This document shows positions 6,192 to 9,290 of a DNA stretch of 9,290 nucleotides, piece after piece; position 1 is the first letter of the stretch, and each line of letters opens with the position of its first letter. The position numbers and the translations under genes were made by a program. The stretch covers positions 1 through 9,290 of the forward strand of contig JADFPM010000095.1 of assembly GCA_022562335.1 (NCBI GenBank). Reading direction: 5' to 3'. This DNA comes from Chloroflexota bacterium. Lineage in GTDB: Bacteria > Chloroflexota > Dehalococcoidia > Lucifugimonadales > UBA3495. The notes beneath the pieces are model-generated. The model ran no database searches, was not told the DNA's origin, and saw only the letters and a program-made list of their open reading frames with translations.

Positions 6192-7088
6192 ATGGCTGAG
6201 ATATTGGCGAGTTTTTCCAACGATTTGGCGGATGTGGCCGAAAAGGGCGGTCTGGGCGTGGTCAGGGTGGAGGCCAGAGACCGGCTGCCCGCCAGCGGCA
6301 TAATTTGGACCCAGCCGGGAGTGGTGGTGACCGCCCACCATGTGGTTGAGCGGGACGAGAATATCATGGTGGGACTTCCCGGCGGCGAGGCAGTCTCTGC
6401 GACACTGGCCGGCAGGGACCCCGCCACCGATCTGGCCGTGCTTCGGCTGGACGTCCCCGCCGCGGACTCGGCGAAGTTCGCCGGCCCCGATGGCCTGCGG
6501 GTGGGCCACATGGTCTTGGCCCTGGGCCGTCCGGGCCGCAACGTCCGGGCCACCATGGGGATCATCGGAGCTTTGGGCAAGGAATGGCGCACTCCCGCCG
6601 GCGGCAGCGTCGACCGGTACCTGCAGACCGACACGGTGATGTATCCCGGTTTTTCCGGCGGGCCTTTGGTGGACGTCTCGGGCCGCATCTTGGGACTTAA
6701 CACGTCGGCCCTGCTGCGAGGCGTGTCTCTGACGGTGCCGGTGCCGACGCTGGTGCGGGTGGTGGACGCCCTGCTGGCCCACGGAAGGGTGCGGCGGGCC
6801 CGTCTTGGCGTGGGTTTGCAGCCTACCCGCCTGCCCCAACCCATGGCGGATGAATTGGGCCAGGAGACCGGATTGTTGTTGCTGTCGGTGGAGCCGGGCA
6901 GTCCGGCGGAATCCGGAGGGCTGTTCCTGGGAGACACCATCGTGTCCTTGGGTGGCCGTCCGGTGCGGCAGTTGGACGATCTGATGGCCATTCTCAGCGG
7001 CGAGCAGGCCGGAAAGGACCTGCCGGTGAAGATCATCCGCGCGGGATCACTGTTGGAGTTGCAGGTGGCGCCGGCGGAGGAAGAATAA
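6192..7088 (+). CDS. HtrA/S1C-like trypsin-fold serine protease with PDZ domain, no signal peptide
   Basis: This 298-residue protein is a chymotrypsin-fold protease of the HtrA/DegP type. The triad is His50 in VTAHHVV, Asp80 in ATDLAVLR and Ser155 in GFSGGPL. The usual TNNHVV and GNSGGPL wordings are altered around the catalytic residues, but the residues themselves remain. The protease domain spans about 20-195 and one PDZ domain about 205-295 (LGVGLQ, then GLLLLSVEPGSPAESGGLFLGD). HtrA proteins normally carry an N-terminal signal or membrane anchor. Here the N-terminus (MAEILASFSNDLADVAEKGG) is acidic and soluble, which predicts a cytoplasmic enzyme. The start is supported by AGGAG at 6183-6187, although the spacing to ATG is short. 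The next gene, 36 nt on, is a shorter paralogue, so they likely form one transcript. Substrates are unknown. Confidence 0.9.
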   Translation: MAEILASFSNDLADVAEKGGLGVVRVEARDRLPASGIIWTQPGVVVTAHHVVERDENIMVGLPGGEAVSATLAGRDPATDLAVLRLDVPAADSAKFAGPDGLRVGHMVLALGRPGRNVRATMGIIGALGKEWRTPAGGSVDRYLQTDTVMYPGFSGGPLVDVSGRILGLNTSALLRGVSLTVPVPTLVRVVDALLAHGRVRRARLGVGLQPTRLPQPMADELGQETGLLLLSVEPGSPAESGGLFLGDTIVSLGGRPVRQLDDLMAILSGEQAGKDLPVKIIRAGSLLELQVAPAEEE

Positions 7089-7124
7089 CCGCCGGTCATC
7101 AGCAAGGGTCATAGGGGGTAGGTC

Positions 7125-7775
7125 GTGTCCGCATTGCTGGAACGATTGAATGAGGATATGGGGGACGTGGTGGAACGGGCGGGCCAAAGCCTGGTCCGGG
7201 TCAGCGCCGGAGGCCGGGGATTTGGCGCGGGCAGCATATGGCATTCCGATGGACTCATCATCACCAACGCCCACGTGGTGTCCGGCGCGGGCGGAGGCCG
7301 CCGTGCCGGTGACGATCTGACGGTGACGTTGCCCGATGGCTCCACTCACCCGGCCCGTTTGTTGGCCCAGGACACCGCCCAAGACCTGGCAGCCCTTTCG
7401 ATCGAGGTCACTGGGGATATAACAGGGGAGGCAGGCGGGCTGACGCCGGTTGAGTTGGGGGATTCCAGGGGTCTCGAACCCGGCCAATGGTTGATGGCCC
7501 TGGGACATCCATGGGGGGTGGCCGGCGCCGCCACCGGTGGCGCGGTCATCGGTTGGGGGGCCGACTTGCCCGAAACCGAATCGAGTGTGGAGGGACGGGA
7601 ATGGATCGCCGTGGGGCTTTGCCTGCGTCCGGGCCACTCCGGCGGTCCCTTGGTGGACGCCCAGGGCCGGTTGGTGGGCATTTGCGCCATGATGGCCGGT
7701 CCCCAGGTGGGGATGGCCGTCCCTGTCCACACCGCCAAGGAGTTCCTGCGGCGGGAGTTGGGGACGAGGGGGTAG
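7125..7775 (+). CDS. Trypsin-like (HtrA/S1C-like) serine protease lacking a PDZ domain, no signal peptide
   Basis: This 216-residue protein consists of a trypsin-fold domain only. The triad is His50 in ITNAHVV, Asp87 in AQDLAALS and Ser172 in GHSGGPLVD. The typical HtrA opening GFGAGSIW...DGLIITNAH is clear. The protein ends shortly after VGMAVPVHTAKEFLRREL, just where a PDZ domain would begin in HtrA. The N-terminal segment (LLERLNEDMGDVVERAGQSL) resembles that of the preceding protease in length and pattern and has no signal peptide or membrane segment, so the pair probably arose by duplication, with loss or gain of PDZ. The GTG start at 7125 follows a G-rich ribosome site (AGGGGG at 7113-7118) and gives an N-terminus equal in length to that of its neighbour. 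Possible roles are protein quality control, or processing as a partner of the PDZ-bearing enzyme; both are inference. Confidence 0.88.
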   Translation: MSALLERLNEDMGDVVERAGQSLVRVSAGGRGFGAGSIWHSDGLIITNAHVVSGAGGGRRAGDDLTVTLPDGSTHPARLLAQDTAQDLAALSIEVTGDITGEAGGLTPVELGDSRGLEPGQWLMALGHPWGVAGAATGGAVIGWGADLPETESSVEGREWIAVGLCLRPGHSGGPLVDAQGRLVGICAMMAGPQVGMAVPVHTAKEFLRRELGTRG

Positions 7776-7893
7776 GGGTGTGCCGCCGTCCTGAAGGACT
7801 TGCGCTAACCGGTGGGCCTCGGCTAGAGCAGCTTGGTTGGAGTGGGCTGGTGAATAAGAAGGCTCTTGAGTGCTCAGGGGACCGGGATCACTC

Positions 7894-8505
7894 TCAGCTC
7901 CCCAAGACCACCCCTACCATGCGCTTTTCCAGCGCTATGCCCAACTCGGTGGCCAGTTCCAGCCGTTCGTGATCGCCCACCGTGGCCACGAAGGCTACGC
8001 CCAGCAGGCGGCCCAACCGGAAGTCGATCACCGTCGATGAGACCAGGCCCGAAGGTCCGCCCTGCAATACCTTGAGGGCCACCGCCTCATCGTAGAAACC
8101 ATCTATCTCCAGCTGTTTTACCGAGACCAACTGGTGGTCTTCTCCCACCCGTTCGCCCACGTTCTGCTCGAAATCCTTGATGAATATGTCGTGCATCCAG
8201 GCCAAGACTTTGTCGGGGTGGTCGAACAGGTGGGCCACGGTGGCGCCCAGGAAATTAAACCCGTCCTGAGCCTGCATATTGGTGGTGGGACCGAATTCTC
8301 GAAGGAATCCGGTGATTCGTCCTGCCTCGCGAAAACGCTCTTCGGTATTACCGGGAAACCCTTGCTCGGCCATGGTCTGGTTGTCCAGCAAACCCTCCCG
8401 CACCATCTGGTGCACCGAGAATTCACTTGGTAGGTCTACCTTGTCCAACACCATCTCTTCCAGATGGTCATTGGAGATGTGGAAAGTTGCCCGGTTGATC
8501 GCCAT
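7894..8505 (-). CDS. Uncharacterised 203-residue protein
   Basis: I do not recognise a named family. From the ATG at 8505 the protein has 203 residues, is fairly acidic and has no signal peptide or membrane helix. Residues about 15-35 (LEEMVLDKVDLPSEFSV) and RITGFLREFG, followed by alternating strand/helix patterns, and a hydrophobic stretch TVIDFRLGRLLGVAFVATVG at 158-177 then a helix, loosely recall Chloroflexota and actinobacterial secreted or lipoprotein domains with a DLPxGF segment. That resemblance is weak. The open frame continues upstream to 8856, but that part lies antisense-register to the neighbouring beta-propeller gene and across a repeat, so it is unlikely to be coding. The ribosome site GGAGGG (plus-strand 8519-8524) is 13 bases from the ATG, which is long. 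Convergent with the proteases; 146 nt downstream of the propeller gene on the same strand. Confidence 0.7.
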   Translation of the reverse strand: MAINRATFHISNDHLEEMVLDKVDLPSEFSVHQMVREGLLDNQTMAEQGFPGNTEERFREAGRITGFLREFGPTTNMQAQDGFNFLGATVAHLFDHPDKVLAWMHDIFIKDFEQNVGERVGEDHQLVSVKQLEIDGFYDEAVALKVLQGGPSGLVSSTVIDFRLGRLLGVAFVATVGDHERLELATELGIALEKRMVGVVLGS

Positions 8506-8615
8506 GTCGCTGTTAGATCCCTCCGCAGTATTGTGGCCAAAATGAGGCCAGATAGCTGGCCGCAAGCCGGTCACGCCAAGGGCGGCCAACGTTTGTTCGC
8601 CGCCCCCGCAAGTTC

Positions 8616-8650
8616 GCTGAACGCTGAGTGCTAAAAGCTGGGCGCTACCC
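8616..8650. repeat. Five degenerate GCT-initial heptamers
   Basis: Reading the plus strand from 8616, the sequence divides into GCTGAAC, GCTGAGT, GCTAAAA, GCTGGGC and GCTACCC, an exact 7-bp phase over 35 bp with GCT at the head of each unit. It lies between the stop of the propeller gene (8652) and the start of the unknown gene. The phase is visible directly. Function, if any, is unknown; similar GCTGAAx runs are, as I recall, common intergenic low-complexity repeats. Confidence 0.55.
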
Positions 8651-8651
8651 C

Positions 8652-9290
8652 TTATCCGCAGACCATGGGGTAAACGTGATGGGTCCGCGACATCTCCCCG
8701 GGGACCTGGCTCTGGCTCCATGATTCGCCCCTGTCGCCGCTGCTGAAGACCTGGCCGTCCCTGGTGCAGCAATAGATGTGGGAAGGGGCCGCCGGGTCGA
8801 TGGCGACCTGGAACATGCGGCTGGGGACGGTCTCGCCCAGGTCCATGCGCTCCCACGTCTCGCCGCTGTCCTGGCTACGCACCAAGATACCCTCGTCCAC
8901 GGTGCCTGGAGGTGCGCTGCCTCCTCCTGCGCCCGCCGCCAGGTACATGGTTTTTGGGTCGTCGGGGGCTACCGTGAGGCCCCGGCAATAGCTTCCGCCG
9001 GGGAACATCTCCTCCAGGGGCACGAACTCCCAGTGGCTTCCCCTCTGGCGGCTGCGGAACATGGCCAGTTGGGTGATGATGAACACCAGCCCCGGCGCCG
9101 ACGGGTTCACCTGAACGCCGTGGAGGTCCACCGGCCCCAATCGGGTGTAGTGGCCTTCGGTGGCCGACTCCCAATTTTCGCCGCCGTCCCGGCTGGCTAC
9201 CAGGCCGCCCACTTCGATGGCGCCATAGACGTCATCGGGATTTCCCGGATCGACGGACATGCCGATGACCCGTTTCACGATCTCGGTGGG
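8652..9290 (-). CDS. BNR/Asp-box beta-propeller protein (sortilin/sialidase-like repeats), 5'-truncated by the window edge
   Basis: The frame is open to the window edge at 9290, so the N-terminus is missing; an internal GTG at 9278 is not a convincing start because sequence before it reads on in frame. Counting from that GTG, four Asp-box motifs (SxDxGxxW) occur: SRDGGENW (29-36), a degenerate SRQRGSHW without the Asp (76-83), SQDSGETW (135-142) and SGDRGESW (180-187). Strands such as MSVDPGNPDDVYGAIEVGG and VAPDDPKTMYLAAG are the usual blade pattern. Asp-boxes lie in blade turns and are structural, so they do not prove glycosidase activity. Full-length relatives are usually of 300 or more residues, and secretion cannot be judged without the N-terminus. 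The gene ends normally at 8652 with HVYPMVCG. It is divergent in theme from its neighbours; function is unknown. Confidence 0.82.
   Translation of the reverse strand, partial: PTEIVKRVIGMSVDPGNPDDVYGAIEVGGLVASRDGGENWESATEGHYTRLGPVDLHGVQVNPSAPGLVFIITQLAMFRSRQRGSHWEFVPLEEMFPGGSYCRGLTVAPDDPKTMYLAAGAGGGSAPPGTVDEGILVRSQDSGETWERMDLGETVPSRMFQVAIDPAAPSHIYCCTRDGQVFSSGDRGESWSQSQVPGEMSRTHHVYPMVCG

Noticed and set aside
7788..7799. GTCCT-GA-AGGAC inverted repeat after the second protease as a terminator
   Set aside because: It has a 5-bp stem with a 2-nt loop and no T-run. It is not enough to call, although a convergent-gene terminator would be expected in this gap.
8506..8856. N-terminal extension of the unknown minus-strand gene, including a QRTCGGG segment that looks faintly like a lipobox
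   Set aside because: The extension overlaps the propeller gene in another frame and crosses the heptamer repeat. The segment lacks a proper hydrophobic signal with a nearby start codon. ATG 8505 is simpler.

Overview
This is a GC-rich bacterial window with mostly plus-strand genes, several GTG starts and short intergenic gaps. Gene content and style suggest Chloroflexota, perhaps the Dehalococcoidia/SAR202 side. That is an impression from protein families and repeat style; nothing in the window settles the taxon.

Bases 182-4145 form a late-stage cobalamin (vitamin B12) cluster on the plus strand. It holds a histidine phosphatase that is probably the alpha-ribazole phosphatase CobC, cobyric acid synthase CobQ, the bifunctional adenosylcobinamide kinase/guanylyltransferase CobU, and a GHMP kinase of the PduX (L-threonine kinase) type. 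CobQ amidates the corrin side chains. PduX makes L-threonine phosphate, the precursor of the aminopropanol linker. CobU activates adenosylcobinamide as the GDP form, and CobC removes the phosphate at the lower-ligand end. CobS, CobT and the threonine-phosphate decarboxylase are not here. Two translation starts in the cluster (cobC and cobU) sit on short tandem duplications that contain the Shine-Dalgarno sequence. The start of pduX lies inside a small palindromic, repeat-like sequence.

Bases 4146-4310 are a non-coding spacer rich in inverted repeats, including a MITE-like palindrome with about 22-nt arms. After it come a tartrate/D-malate-type beta-decarboxylating dehydrogenase (4311-5381) with a strong ribosome binding site and, 17 nt later, a LuxR-type regulator (5399-6028). 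The regulator's receiver domain has lost most of the phosphorylation pocket.

Bases 6192-7775 carry two tandem trypsin-like (HtrA/S1C) serine proteases, one with a C-terminal PDZ domain and one without. Both keep the full catalytic triad and neither has a visible signal peptide or membrane segment. Similar N-termini suggest they are paralogues. A promoter-like element precedes the pair.

Bases 7894-9290 run on the minus strand, convergent with the proteases. They encode a 203-residue protein of unknown function and the C-terminal part of a BNR/Asp-box beta-propeller protein whose start is beyond the window edge. A 35-bp run of five degenerate GCT-initial heptamers lies between them.

I see no rRNA, tRNA, CRISPR array, transposase or phage gene. 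The best candidates for something not well described are the signal-less protease pair beside a degenerate-receiver regulator, the repeat-built translation starts, and the uncharacterised minus-strand protein. None of these proves a new system.
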